Source: Mycoplasmopsis columbina (lineage in GTDB: Bacteria > Bacillota_I > Bacilli_A > Mycoplasmatales > Metamycoplasmataceae). Taken from it: a stretch of DNA of 64,000 nt. Location of the stretch: NCBI RefSeq assembly GCF_900660685.1, contig NZ_LR215041.1, positions 372,001-436,000 on the forward strand, written 5' to 3'. Of this stretch, positions 1 to 12,500 are shown piece by piece (positions within the stretch are counted from its first letter, which is position 1; each line of letters opens with the position of its first letter). The position numbers were made by a program, and so were the translations under genes. The notes beneath the pieces are model-generated. The model was not told where the DNA came from and made no database searches. It saw only the letters and a program-made list of their open reading frames with translations.

Positions 1-3000
1 TTTCTTTAGCAGTTGTACTAAATCCACTTAAAACAGTTGTTTTTGGAATTGAAGAAGTAATTAAATCAGCGCCATTTTGCCCATTTAATTGTTCTCTAGT
101 TGAAACAATATTTCATTCAACTGTAACAGTTCCAGCGTCATTGTTTTTTACTAAAGTAATGTAATTTGAATTAAGATCAAATGCTTGAGTATTTTTCTCA
201 TTTCCAATTAATGTGTTAAAGGCATCGATAACTTCTTCTTTAGTAACATTTTCAGCACTTTTATCTTTATTAATAGCAGCAGAAGCGCTTTCATTAGTTA
301 CATTATTTAAGTTACTTAAAACAGTATTAAGACGTAATTGTTCTGTAAGGAAAGTATGAAGTTTAGTTGTGCCAAATTTTGTTGATTTTGTATCACCAAA
401 TTTTGGGTCCAAACTTTGCAATTTGAATTTAACACCAATTATTCCATCTTTATCATTTAAATTAGTAATAGGATCAAATTCAATATCAACAATTTTGACA
501 TTTATTTTTTTAAATATTAAATCATTACCTTCTAAAACAGTTTCATCATCATTAACTTCATCAAATTCATTATATTCAATTTGGAAAGTTAGTTTTTTAG
601 GATCTAAAACTTTAGAAGATGGTCATGCAAGATATTGATTTAAATCACTGTACATTACATCAATTGTATTTGGACTTGTTAAATAATTGTCTAAACGTCT
701 TTCTTCTTCTCGAGGAGTTTTAAAACCATTAAATGTAATAGTTTTTGTTTCACTTGATGAAATATTATTTAAGTCTTCTTTAGTTGAATTAAGTTTATAA
801 GTTATATTTATTTGACCATTTTCATCATCTGGAGAAAGTTGTATATTTGAAATTTCAGCATTTTTTGAACTATATAAAGAATTAAGTTTATCTTTAATTT
901 CGTCTTCTGTGACTGTTGAAGCGATTCTTGTTCTTTTGTTATTTAAGTCTACCGTTGAGACATCAACTGCTTTCTCCGCATTTGAATTTGTTTCACGTTT
1001 GTCGTTTAAAATTTCATTAAGTCTTTGTTGTTCTGTTTTAAAACCATTAATAACAATTTCATCTGATCAATTAGTTTTTTCATTTGATAAATTGGTTGAA
1101 TATTCATTAGATGAAGAAATTCTATATTTAATAGTTATTGAACCATTTTGATCATTTCTTCCAACTATTTGAATATCATCATAATTAATTATTCCAGTAT
1201 TAATTGGTGGTTGAGCAGTAGTAGGATTGTCAGTTGGATTCTCATTATTACCATTGCTAAAGTTTTGACTTACTAGACCCCTTCAATCATTATTGAAAAC
1301 AAATTCTATTTCTTGATTATTTTCTCTAAATTTAAAAACGTATTTAGAAAGATCTAAATTGCTTTCACTAGGAACTTTATCTTTTTCAGCATAATCAAGT
1401 GAAACAAAATTATTAGAATATTTATTTATTTGATTTCTAACATCTTCTTTACTTCTAAAACCAGTAATTACTAATGTTTTTGTATCACTTTTAATTGTTT
1501 CATTTGTTGGGGCATTTGAAAATAAATTATATTCAACAGTTAAAGTCCCAGTTTCATCATTTACTTCTATATTAGAAATGTCTATTTTTGATGAATCTAA
1601 AAAAGTATAGGTGTGTGGGTTTTGTGATGTGGGATCATTACTATTTGGATCATTAATTTTTTTAAGAATTTCCTCATCAAATAATTCATCTCAGAAATAA
1701 TTATATTCATATTCACTTGCTACATATTTTTTATTAATTTCACTAATTTTTCTATTTAAAATAGTTTGTACTTGATTGTTATTTAGAATTTGATTTAATC
1801 TTTCTTTTTCACTTAATCCAAAATTTACTCTTAAAGTTGGAGAAGGTATATCAGCAGAATATCAAGAAAGCAAATTAGAGAAGTAAAGTTCTAAGTTAGA
1901 TCTAGATTTCGTATCAATGAAATATTTATTTCCAGAAAGAACTAAAGGATTTAAAACGTATTCCTTTGTTTTTAATACTTCTCCAGAACCGTCACCATAA
2001 TTATTTTTTATTTGGACATCATCTGAATGGTGAATGTTTTGAAATAGTTGGAATTGTAAAATTATATTTAAATTTTGATCATAATAATAGAAATTTCCAT
2101 TTTGGGTATTAGGCAAATTACCAAAAGTTCAACCAAAACTATCATCAATAAGTCGCGCTTTTGATCCATTGATTGTTAATGTAATATCATCACTATCAAC
2201 TCCACGAAAGTTAGAATCTAAGTATGTATAAGCTGAATAATTTTGCTTATTAGCAAAATCAATAGTCATTGGCGTTTGATCACTGACCATTTTTTCTGCA
2301 ATTTCTTTTATTCTGGCTCTTTCTTTATCAATAGTTCAAAGATTATTATTTTGTTCTTTTAAAAATCCAAAAATATAATTTGACCCTGAATTAGCACGTA
2401 CGTCAGTATAACCTGGAGTAGTTGAAACTAAGTTATATTTAAATTGATATTTTCCATCTCGAATATCTGATTGCGAACCCTTTGTTACACTAGCATTCTG
2501 AGCATCGATAATTTTTGCATTAAAGTTGGCATAATAATTATTTAAAATATTAATAAATTCTTGACGATTTTCTTCAGTAAGTTCACCAGGAAATTTTTTA
2601 TATATATTTTCCGAAATTGTTAATTTATCTTTATCAGCATAATTAGTACCATTTGTTGTCAAGGTAGTATAAAGACTTCTTAATCTCTCTTGTTCAGTTA
2701 AAAAACCACTAATTACTGTATTTCTTGGTGCATCAAATCATTGTTTAGTATTAGGATTAAAAATCTCATAATTTACTGTTAATTTACCATTATTTCCTGT
2801 TTTATCTACCACATTACTGATAGTTTTAATTCTAGCTTGTCATTTTGAATAATCTTCAACTTCGATTGGAGTTGAAGTGTTAAAAGTAAAGGTAAATTTT
2901 TCACTTGGTGCTTGTGAGGCAAGATAATCCTTTTTATTTCCATTAAAACCAATTTCTGTTATTATGAAACCGTTTAATTCTTTTCTTGCATTTTCCAAAG

Positions 3001-6000
3001 CTTCGACTTGTTCAACTAAGATCGCATAAGAAGGAACATTATTGTTAAACAAAGCAAGTTGGTGATGTTTTTGACTACCGTCGCTAGTTGAATCATTATT
3101 GTCTTTGAAAGGATATCCTGTAGTTGATGTACCTAATGTATCTCTAACAATGACATTAAAAGCATTATTGAAAGCAGTTCTTTTATTACTATCAGCATTT
3201 TTATAAATAATGTATTCACGATCCCTTTTCATTTTTTCAAAAAGCGGCAAAATAGTTTCATGAACATAATCATCATACTCTTTAGCTTCATAAAGAATAT
3301 TATCAATTATGTCAAAGTTAGTTTCTTGATTAACTTTATTTTTAAATTTAGCACGTACTTCTGGAGAAAGATAATAAAGTTTATCAATTTGTAAATTAGT
3401 CTCATTTCTATAGTCTGCAAGAATTTTAGCTTCAAGTTGTTTTTTAATTTCAATTGTTTTTTCTCTCATTTCATTTCAAGAAGAGAGAAGATTATTTCTA
3501 TAACTATCGGTTAAATCAGTTGTATTAGAATTAAGAGCTTGGAAATATGATATTCAATCAATTTTTTGATTTGAATCTCTTCGACTTGATCCATTATTTG
3601 CTAAAAGTTCACCAGTGTTAACTGATGAATTGTTATGACTAAAAAGAACGTAAATTTCGTTCATTTTATTAATTCAATCATTTTTTAAGCTTGTAATTTT
3701 TGAATTAAGTTCATTCGTTATAAGTTTATTTCTTTGATTTAATTCATTTGCATAATATTTTTTTAATAAGATTTCAAATAAATTAGCACTTTCATAAACA
3801 TCATTTGGAATTCTTTTGGCATCAATTTTTGCTTTTTCATTAGAATTTTCCAAATCACTTTCAGTTGGATAATTTTTTTGATGTGTTACTTGAACATTAA
3901 CAATATCAGCAGTTGAATTAATTAAACCTAATAAAGGTGTAGCAGTTTCAATGTTATTGTCAAGTCTTTGAATAAACGCATTTGCCTTAGCTAAAATATT
4001 TTTAGCACTTCCTGTATCAAGACGATTTATAGAATTTTGATTTCTTGTTCTTGCAAAAATTTCTGGAACAAAATATCTTAAATCATTTTTATAAATATTT
4101 CTTTGTGTTTGTAAATTATTTGCTATTCCTGTTGTTGTATCTTTGTATTTTAGTCATGAATCAATTAATGTAGCATTAGTAGCTGCAATGATAAATCTTA
4201 TTAGTGATTGATTTACGTTTGGTTCTTTTGAATCGCTATAATTTTGACCTTGTACTTTTTTAAAATTATCTAAAAAATAGTTAATTTGGTCAATAAAATC
4301 CTGTTTTGAAAATCCAAATAGAGGCAATATTGAATTGTTAGGAATATAAGCAACATTATTGTTTCTTGATAAATTAACAAATTCTCTCATTTGTTCAAAA
4401 TATGTATTATCCTTTAAAAATCTATAAACTAAAAGTGGTCTAACCGAATCAGTATTTTCAAGTTCAGTTTTAGAGGTTCCAACATATTGTGCTAAAGTAA
4501 AAGTTGCTGTTTTTGCACCATTAATTGAACTAACATTACCAATTTCATATTCTTGTGAATATCTAAGATAAAAATCTTTAATTGCATTAGCATATGCAAA
4601 AGATTCTTCTTTGGTTAAAGTATTATTTAAAAATTTTGAGTAATATTGACTTTTAATATTTCTTCATTCACTAATTATTTGACTTAAATAGTTTCTAACC
4701 GTCAATGTGTCGGCAGGAGTTAAACTAAAAATTCCTTGTGTAGTTGCATATGTATAATTATTTCAAGTAACAACATTTTCAAGTGAAATTATTCTATCTC
4801 TTTTTACACCATCTGCTCCATTTGTGTTATATGTCATTCTAGATATTGCATTATTTATACCAAAAGCTGAAAAGGTATCAGGACTTTGTCATGAATTTAA
4901 AAAGAATCTTTGGTTAGTTGGTAATGGAGTATTTTTAGGAACAGAATACTGTGGATTATCTGCTAAAATAGCTAAATCTAATGCTCTTGCTGCGTTAGAA
5001 ATGTATTGATTAAGAGGTAAGAAAGCAATTTTATTTTGTAAATTATTGAATTTATCATAAAGAGTTTTTAATTTATTTCTTAGTTGAACAATAGTTAAAT
5101 TTTGATTTTCATTTTCTATTTCGTTGTTCAAGTTAACAATTTCATTTCATTCACTTTTTACTGATGGATTATCTTTATATTTACTATATGTTGAATTTGA
5201 TAAATAATTATTGATTGAAGTATAAAGTTGTTGTCTTTGTTGATTAAGTTGTACTTTTAAAAAGTTTACATCTTGAGTTAACAATGAATCATTTAAATAT
5301 AATTTATTATCAGTGATATCAGGTAAGTATTGAAGATCAGAAATATGTTTAATGTATTTTGATGCTTCCAATTCCACTTCATTTAATTTTTCATTTGAAT
5401 TTGCAATTATTTCATTTTTTAGTGTCAAATTACTATTTAAAATAAATGTTTTTTTTGTAGCATCATAAGCAAAAGAATGAGTAGAAGAGGGTTGATTTCA
5501 ATTTTTAGAATTAGAATATCTTGAATCAAGAGAAGTTACCCAAACAAATTCATCATTAGTATTATTATTTTTTAAATTTGGAGCATAATCAAGGTTTAGT
5601 TCATATTTTCTTTTAACTTGTTCATTAGTGCCACCCGTCAAAAATGAAACATCAGTGGCACTTGGAAGTTGATATACTTTATCAAAGCATTGATCAAAAC
5701 GTCCTAGAGCACCATTACCTTGACATTCTGCTAATCCTGATTTTCTTCTATAAAGTGTGTAAATAATACCTGGTGTTGAATAATCTCTACGATCAGGATA
5801 AACATTAGTTGCTTCTAATTTAACATTAACTTTAGGTTTTCTAATTAGTTTATAAACTGTTGAACGGTTATATTTACGTTTAGCAAAATAAGTTGATGCA
5901 ACAAAAGAAGCAGAATCAACTTGAAATTTGCGTTCATTTCAAATTCTTGCTTGAAAATCATTTCTTGTTGTAGTGCTGTACTCAAATGTAAATTTAGCAT

Positions 6001-6733
6001 TTCTAATACTATCAGTTTTGTAACGGAATCACAAAACAGTTCCAACTCTATCTTGGAACCTATTTTCTGCAGCATAATTTTTGAAATTTTCTCCTCTTTG
6101 ATCCATTCCATATTCATTGATAATTGAATTGTATAAATCGTTAGAAGTATAATGATTTCCTTCAGTTGTTTTAATGCTATAAAGATAAAATTCATTTTCC
6201 TGATTTTGTCAAAGATTTTGAGTTCCTTCTCAACTACCATTTACTAATTCAGGTAAAGAAAAACTAACATTTGTATTAGAATTGTCGATTGGATTTTTAA
6301 TATTTAAATTAATTGGTCCATCAATTTTCAAATCATCTGAAAGAAATATTCCAAATCCAGGATCGCTTGTATATCTGAAAAAATTATCTTTTTCATAAGT
6401 GTGGCCACTGTTAAATTTAGCTTGTCAAACAACTTTATCATTTAAAACTGAAGAATACTTTAAATCAGCGGTATTCGTTATATAATTTTGAATTTTTTCT
6501 TGTCTATAATCATATCCAGCATCATTTAAAGTTTCGTCAGCTAAAAAAGTATTTTTGCTAGTAAAATTTTGATCAAAAACAGGACTTAAACTTTTAAAAT
6601 CATTAACTTCATTAAATTCACTATTAGAACTAAAAGAAGTTCCCAAAGAAAATAAGCTCAATGTCGTGGAAGAAAGAATTCCAGTAGTTAAAGCTAAAGT
6701 TTTTGTAATTTTTTTACTTTTTGAATTATTCAT
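1..6733 (-). CDS. Giant surface protein A (partial, C-terminus outside window)
   Basis: The frame is open from the ATG at 6733 to the window edge, at least 2244 codons, with UGA read as Trp and no TAA or TAG seen. The start is supported by AAAGGAG ending about 5 nt upstream. The N-terminus (MNNSKSKKITKTLALTTGIL) is Lys-rich and then hydrophobic, like a signal or signal-anchor segment, with no lipobox Cys. Residues of about 40-1320 form a unique region rich in Asn, Tyr and charged residues that I do not recognise. From about residue 1325 (near 2760 and leftward) the protein turns into repeats of the lipoprotein-associated type-17 kind, marked by D..GTL.V.Y.L.ST followed by GF..E..RLN. By analogy with B and C it is probably exported and anchored by a C-terminal helix, but that end is not visible. 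Only 54 bp separate the start from the IS dimer, so its native upstream region may be lost. Its binding target is unknown. Confidence 0.85.
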
Positions 6734-6764
6734 AAAACTCCTTTCAAAGTTATATACATATGAA

Positions 6765-6787
6765 TACATAAAAATATTTTTTATGTA
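6765..6787. repeat. Palindrome abutting the IS dimer, left side
   Basis: TACATAAAAAT pairs with ATTTTTTATGTA almost perfectly and ends exactly at the first base of the left IS end. It lies 32-54 bp upstream of gene A. IS30-type elements of mycoplasmas are known to insert at inverted repeats, so this is probably the target site of one insertion. No second copy is found on the other side of the dimer. Confidence 0.6.
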
Positions 6788-6886
6788 CCCAAAATGCAAG
6801 TTCTATTGCAACGCTAAAATAAAACAAAAGCTTATTATTAAAGACAAAAAATGTCTGAAGTAATAAAAGTGCTTTTGTTTTTTTAT

Positions 6887-7984
6887 TTAATACTTTTTCT
6901 TTTTAAAAAATAGGTTTCTTTTTGTGTTACTTAGTCTTTTTAAATTATTCTTTTTGTAAAGAGGTTCATCTAGAGAAATTGGATTTCATTTATCATCAAT
7001 ATTATTGAACATAAAGAAATTTTCATCAGCAGAAAATCATCCAAATATTTTACGTGGCATTTTATTAATTTTATTTTGAACTTCTAAGATTTCTTGGTCC
7101 GAATATTCACTAAAACTTGTTTGTTTTTTAAAATATCTTCTTACCAAAACATTAAAATTTTCAATTGTTCCTTTTTCAAAAGAAGCATATGGATCAGCTT
7201 GATAAATATATATTTTTAATCGATATCCAATATAAAACAATTTATTGAATTCAAAACCGTTATCAGTAGTTATTGATTTGACATTTAATCGATATTTTTT
7301 TATTAAATCTCATAAGATTAAATTAATAATTCATGAGTTTTTTGAAGGAACTTTTTTTATGATTCCAAATCTGGTTTTACGTTCTACGAAAGTTAATAAA
7401 TGTTCTGAGTTTGTTGCTTTTTTACCTATAATTAAGTCAATTTCTCAATGTCCAAATTCAGATCTGTTATTAATATTATTTGGTCTTGTTCAAAAAGGCC
7501 TTACTCATCTTTTACCAACCAATCTGTCAATTGGTCCATTGTTTCTTTTTCCACCTTTTTTATATTTTTTTCTTAATCTATCAGAAGATTTTATGATTCA
7601 AAAACCGGAATTTATTCAATTAAAAACAGTTCTTAGAGATGGAATTTTAATATTTTGAAAATTATTTAAAATTTGCTGGTGCGTTATTTCCACACCCCAT
7701 GTTTTTTTATCAAATAACTTTTTAAATTGTTTATTAAATTCTTGATAATTATTAAATTTATTTATCATTTTAAAATAACTAGATCACTTTTTACGGAGCT
7801 GACTTTTTTCTTCAGCTTCATCTGCAAAATAACCTCAAAAACCAGAATTTAATTTTATTTCTCTAGATAAAGAAGATTTATTTATACCTATAATTAAAGC
7901 AATTTTGCTTAAGGAATAATCAAATTTTTTAAGCAACATTTCGATGCTTAATCTATTTTTAAAAGTTAATTTGATATTATTAAT
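6887..7984 (-). CDS. IS30-family transposase, copy 1
   Basis: DDE transposase of the IS30 type, about 350-365 aa with UGA as Trp. An N-terminal helix-turn-helix (SLSKIALIIGINKSSLSREI) is followed by the catalytic core: Asp in GHWEIDLIIG, Asp in ITTDNGFEF and Glu in FEKGTIENFN. The C-terminus is very basic (FFKKKKY). The first ATG is at 7939, but the good Shine-Dalgarno GGAGG (7990-7994) lies 50 nt upstream of it. The frame opens right after an in-frame TAA with an ATT codon at 7984, 5 nt from the GGAGG, so I take ATT as the probable start. The helix-turn-helix region begins close to the ATG, so either start is possible. The gene reads toward giant gene A. Confidence 0.88.
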
Positions 7985-7987
7985 TTA

Positions 7988-8024
7988 GTCCTCCAAAGTG
8001 ATGTTTTAGTGTTGTTTGGGGGAC
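7988..8024 (-). promoter_or_regulatory. Shine-Dalgarno-sequestering hairpin in transposase leader, copy 1
   Basis: In the transcript GTCCCCCAAA pairs with TTTGGAGGAC (one mismatch, 17-nt loop), which covers the transposase GGAGG. The left arm lies inside a six-codon ORF (MSPKQH, start 8026, stop ending 8006). The same arrangement is present in copies 2 and 3. Confidence 0.55.
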
Positions 8025-8134
8025 ATTTTTAATACAAAAAAAACATTCCCCGCATTAATTTTACTTAAATTAAGGAATGTTTTTTAATTCGCGAATAGCG
8101 ACAAACCGTTGCAATGGAACTTGCAATCGAGGTT

Positions 8135-9479
8135 CCCAAAATGCAAGTTCTATTGCAACGCTAAAATAAAACAAAAGCTTATTATTAAAGACAAAAAATG
8201 TCTGAAGTAATAAAAGTGCTTTTGTTTTTTTATTTAATACTTTTTCTTTTTAAAAAATAGGTTTCTTTTTGTGTTACTTAGTCTTTTTAAATTATTCTTT
8301 TTGTAAAGAGGTTCATCTAGAGAAATTGGATTTCATTTATCATCAATATTATTGAACATAAAGAAATTTTCATCAGCAGAAAATCATCCAAATATTTTAC
8401 GTGGCATTTTATTAATTTTATTTTGAACTTCTAAGATTTCTTGGTCCGAATATTCACTAAAACTTGTTTGTTTTTTAAAATATCTTCTTACCAAAACATT
8501 AAAATTTTCAATTGTTCCTTTTTCAAAAGAAGCATATGGATCAGCTTGATAAATATATATTTTTAATCGATATCCAATATAAAACAATTTATTGAATTCA
8601 AAACCGTTATCAGTAGTTATTGATTTGACATTTAATCGATATTTTTTTATTAAATCTCATAAGATTAAATTAATAATTCATGAGTTTTTTGAAGGAACTT
8701 TTTTTATGATTCCAAATCTGGTTTTACGTTCTACGAAAGTTAATAAATGTTCTGAGTTTGTTGCTTTTTTACCTATAATTAAGTCAATTTCTCAATGTCC
8801 AAATTCAGATCTGTTATTAATATTATTTGGTCTTGTTCAAAAAGGCCTTACTCATCTTTTACCAACCAATCTGTCAATTGGTCCATTGTTTCTTTTTCCA
8901 CCTTTTTTATATTTTTTTCTTAATCTATCAGAAGATTTTATGATTCAAAAACCGGAATTTATTCAATTAAAAACAGTTCTTAGAGATGGAATTTTAATAT
9001 TTTGAAAATTATTTAAAATTTGCTGGTGCGTTATTTCCACACCCCATGTTTTTTTATCAAATAACTTTTTAAATTGTTTATTAAATTCTTGATAATTATT
9101 AAATTTATTTATCATTTTAAAATAACTAGATCACTTTTTACGGAGCTGACTTTTTTCTTCAGCTTCATCTGCAAAATAACCTCAAAAACCAGAATTTAAT
9201 TTTATTTCTCTAGATAAAGAAGATTTATTTATACCTATAATTAAAGCAATTTTGCTTAAGGAATAATCAAATTTTTTAAGCAACATTTCGATGCTTAATC
9301 TATTTTTAAAAGTTAATTTGATATTATTAATTTAGTCCTCCAAAGTGATGTTTTAGTGTTGTTTGGGGGACATTTTTAATACAAAAAAAACATTCCCCGC
9401 ATTAATTTTACTTAAATTAAGGAATGTTTTTTAATTCGCGAATAGCGACAAACCGTTGCAATGGAACTTGCAATCGAGG
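8135..9479 (-). mobile_element. IS30-family insertion sequence, copy 2 (right half of a tandem dimer)
   Basis: Second 1345-bp copy in the same orientation, separated from copy 1 only by TT at 8133-8134. Left end at CCC 8135 and right end at CGAGG 9475-9479. Head-to-tail copies with a 2-bp spacer match the dimer (joined-ends) intermediate known for IS30. The right end abuts the terminator hairpin of giant gene B. Confidence 0.93.
8234..9331 (-). CDS. IS30-family transposase, copy 2
   Basis: Appears identical to copy 1 at a constant offset of 1347 bp. The helix-turn-helix and the D-D-E residues are intact. The probable ATT start is at 9331 after GGAGG (9337-9341); the first ATG is at 9286. Because copy 1 lies immediately downstream, its leader and ends sit in the path of this transcript. 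Confidence 0.88.
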
Positions 9480-9511
9480 AATAAAAAAAGGAGATGTCCC
9501 CTTTTTTTATT
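9480..9511 (-). terminator. Terminator of giant gene B, abutting IS end
   Basis: A perfect 12-bp inverted repeat, AATAAAAAAAGG and CCTTTTTTTATT with an 8-nt loop, lies 5 bp past the TAG stop of gene B. It works as an intrinsic terminator on the minus strand. It ends exactly at the right IS end, so it is probably also an IS target hairpin. Confidence 0.75.
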
Positions 9512-9516
9512 TTTTA

Positions 9517-12500
9517 CTATTTTTTACTTTTCTTTTTAGCAATTGCAGCAACAATTCCAAAGGTTAAAATTCCACCAATAAACAAGATAATTGGAATTCA
9601 GAAAATTGAAGATTTATCATTTAAATTAAGAGCTGTAACTATAACTTTTGGTAAAGTGTTTTTATCAATTTCTAGATCTTTGCTGCTTAATTTATTTTTA
9701 CCATTTTCGTCGAAATTATTGAAGTAATCTTTTTCTTTAATATTGTTGTCTAAAACATTTAAATTATTACTTAAATAGTTCTCTTGAATAATTAAATTTT
9801 TAATTGCTTTTTCATATTTATTAGCATCTTTATCTAATAATGCATTAACTAAATCAACATAAACTTGTCCTTTATTTACTAAATTGTTTACTTTAGAAAT
9901 TTCAGGATCTAAGATTTCATCTAATGGATTTTCAATTTTACCAATTAGATCTTTTGCACTATTGATTTGGTCAATTAATTGTTGTTTAATTATCTGACCT
10001 TCTTGACTTAATGCATCTGAATTTTTAAAGGCTTCAAGCGCATTTTCAAGAGTATGGAATTGGTTGTCAAGTTTAATTCCTTCTTTAAGTGCATTGTTAA
10101 GATTATCAATTGCTTTGTTAGCATTTTCATGGTCTTTATTTACCAGTGGATTATTTGGTGTGTTAGCTAAATTATTGATGTTAGTAATGATTTCTGAAGC
10201 AAGAGTGGTATTTGTTGGTAAATTATTAACTTTTTCCATTGTGTTATCTAATTTTTTAGCCAAATCTTTAACTTCTTCTACACTTGGACTATTTACATCG
10301 GTGTTTTTATCTAAATTTGCACCTTTAATGGCATCTTTAACTGCTTGTTTTTGTTCAGCATTTAAATGAGGATAATTGTTATGAACTTGAGCAATTTCAT
10401 TTTCTTTAGTTTTATCAGTATTTTGTGCTTTATCAAAGGCATCATGAATATTTGAGGTTGAATTATCAACTTTTGTTTTAGCTTCATTTTTTTCAGCGTC
10501 TGTTAAGTTTTCTAATTTGTCTATTGCCGATTTATAAAGAACTTTAAGTGCATTGTCAATAGCAGTTACAAATTTATCAACATTAATTTTATTTCAGTTA
10601 GCTGTAGTTGGATTTATAAAGTTTTCTTCAATTTCAGCAACATTTTCTTCACTAGGAACTTGATTGTCAATTAATTCTTTAGCACCGTTAATTAGTTTGT
10701 CATAAAGTTCTTTTGATTCATTTGTTGCAGTAAGATAAGCACTACTTGTGTGAATTGTATCTTTTGCACTTTCTCTTAATTCTAGTTGTGCCATTGAATC
10801 ATCTAATGCTTGTGCATTTTCCTTAACTTCACTAACTTGTGCATGTTCTGGAGTAATTTCAGCATTTAAATTAGCAGCTTTAATTTCTTCTTGAACGCTT
10901 GTTTGTTGTGAATCATTTAGATGAGGATAAAGTTTTACAACATTATTAATTAAGTCTTCTTTAGCATCATTAATTTCTTTAGCCTTATTAACTATCTCTT
11001 GAACTTTATCTAAAGTATCAATTCCATCTTTATCTAATTGACCTACGAAATAGTCTTTTTCATCTTGTGAAAGATTATCATTATGCATAATTGCATCTTT
11101 ATAAGCTTCCTTAAGTGCATGAATAATTGCTTCATTTAAGATTTTAACATCATCTTTATTTCAATTAGCATCATCTTCATTGATGTTTGTATCTTCTAAT
11201 TGATTTGCATCAGGATTTTGGTTATTAATTAAGTTTTCTGCAGCGTTAGTTAAATTGTTGTATTTTGCTTTAGATTGATCAGTAGCAGTGGCATAAATAT
11301 TTGACTCTTTTATAGCTTCTTTAGCAACATTTAATTTCTCTAAAATAGCCATTTCATTATCTAAAGCTTGAGCTTTAGATTTTTCATTTTCCACACTAGG
11401 TGAATTAGGATTAAGTGTTGCATCTTTGTTAGCGCTTTTGATTGCTCTTTTGACCGCTTCTTGTTGTGAAGTATTTAAATGTGGATAGTTAGTTGCAACT
11501 TCATCAACTTCAGTTTTTTTAGCGTCATTAAGTTCTTGTGCATTTTTAAGTGCTTTTGGCAATTCACTATTTTGTTCAGTTGAATCAATTTGATCTTTAA
11601 TAGCTTTTTTCTCATCATCTGATAAATAATCTAAATTATCAACAGTTGATTTATAAAGATCTTTTAAAGCTCCTTTAATTGCTGTATTAAGCTTATCAAC
11701 TGGATCTTTAGTTCAATTGCTATTTTCTGGATTAGTGAAATTATTGCCAATTGGTGCAACATTATCATCGTTTGGTTTTTGATTATTAATTAATTCTTTA
11801 GCAGCTTCAATTAACTTATCATAATTATTTTGTGATTCGCTTGTTGCATTAGTGTAAGCATCACTTGCATGAATTAATTCTTTAGCAGCTTCAAGAACTC
11901 TAGTAGTTCCCATTGCTTCATTAAGCGCTGAGGCAGTATTTTGAACTTCACTTACTTTTGGTGAATTTTCATTAAGTTTGTCATCTAAATTAGCTTTTTG
12001 AATTGCCTCTTTAACTGCATCTCTTTGTGCTTGATTTAAGTTTGGATATGTTGTAGCTAAATTGTTAATTATGTCCTCTTTAGCATCATTAATTTCATCC
12101 GCTTTATTAGCAATTTCATTAACTTTATCTAAAGTATTTGTCTCTTCATTATTCAATTTGTCTTTAAGATCAGCTTTTTCATCTTGTGAAAGATTATTAT
12201 TGTTGTCAATAGCGGTTTTATAAGCTTCTTTAAGCGCATGAATAATTGCATCGTTTAATTTGTCAACTGTTTCTTTATCTCAGTTTGAATCATCTTTAAT
12301 CAATTCATCTGCTGCAGAAATTAATTTTTCATATTTAGCTTTTGATTCTTCTGAAGCTTTAGCGTAAGTGTCAGAAGCTTTAACGGCAGTTTTGGCGTCA
12401 TTTAATTGCGCTAAAGTTGCCATTGAATTATCCAAAGTTTGTGCTTTAGCTTTTTCACCTTCTACACTTGGTGAAGCAGAATTAAGTGTTGCATCTTTAT

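Larger units (their letters stand above)
6788..8132 (-). mobile_element. IS30-family insertion sequence, copy 1 (left half of a tandem dimer)
   Basis: This 1345-bp element is bounded by imperfect inverted repeats of about 26 bp. The left end begins CCCAAAATGCAAGTTCTATT and the right end, read inward, begins CCTCGATTGCAAGTTCCATT. Boundaries were set by comparing all three copies, whose lengths are identical. Copies 1 and 2 look identical in every stretch I compared. Copy 3 differs by scattered single bases, for example the transposase residues after GTIENFN (V here, G in copy 3) and KIN (K here, R in copy 3). The transposase end carries a nested terminator hairpin (6820-6882). Confidence 0.93.

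Noticed and set aside
5845-6240. Minus-strand ORF of 131 codons
   Set aside because: It is in another frame inside gene A, and its composition (Leu/Ile/Lys runs) is typical of a shadow frame. The gene A frame is open across it.
7245-7658. ORF of 137 codons antisense to the transposase, present in all three IS copies
   Set aside because: It is a shadow of the transposase frame; the repeat in three copies simply follows the IS.
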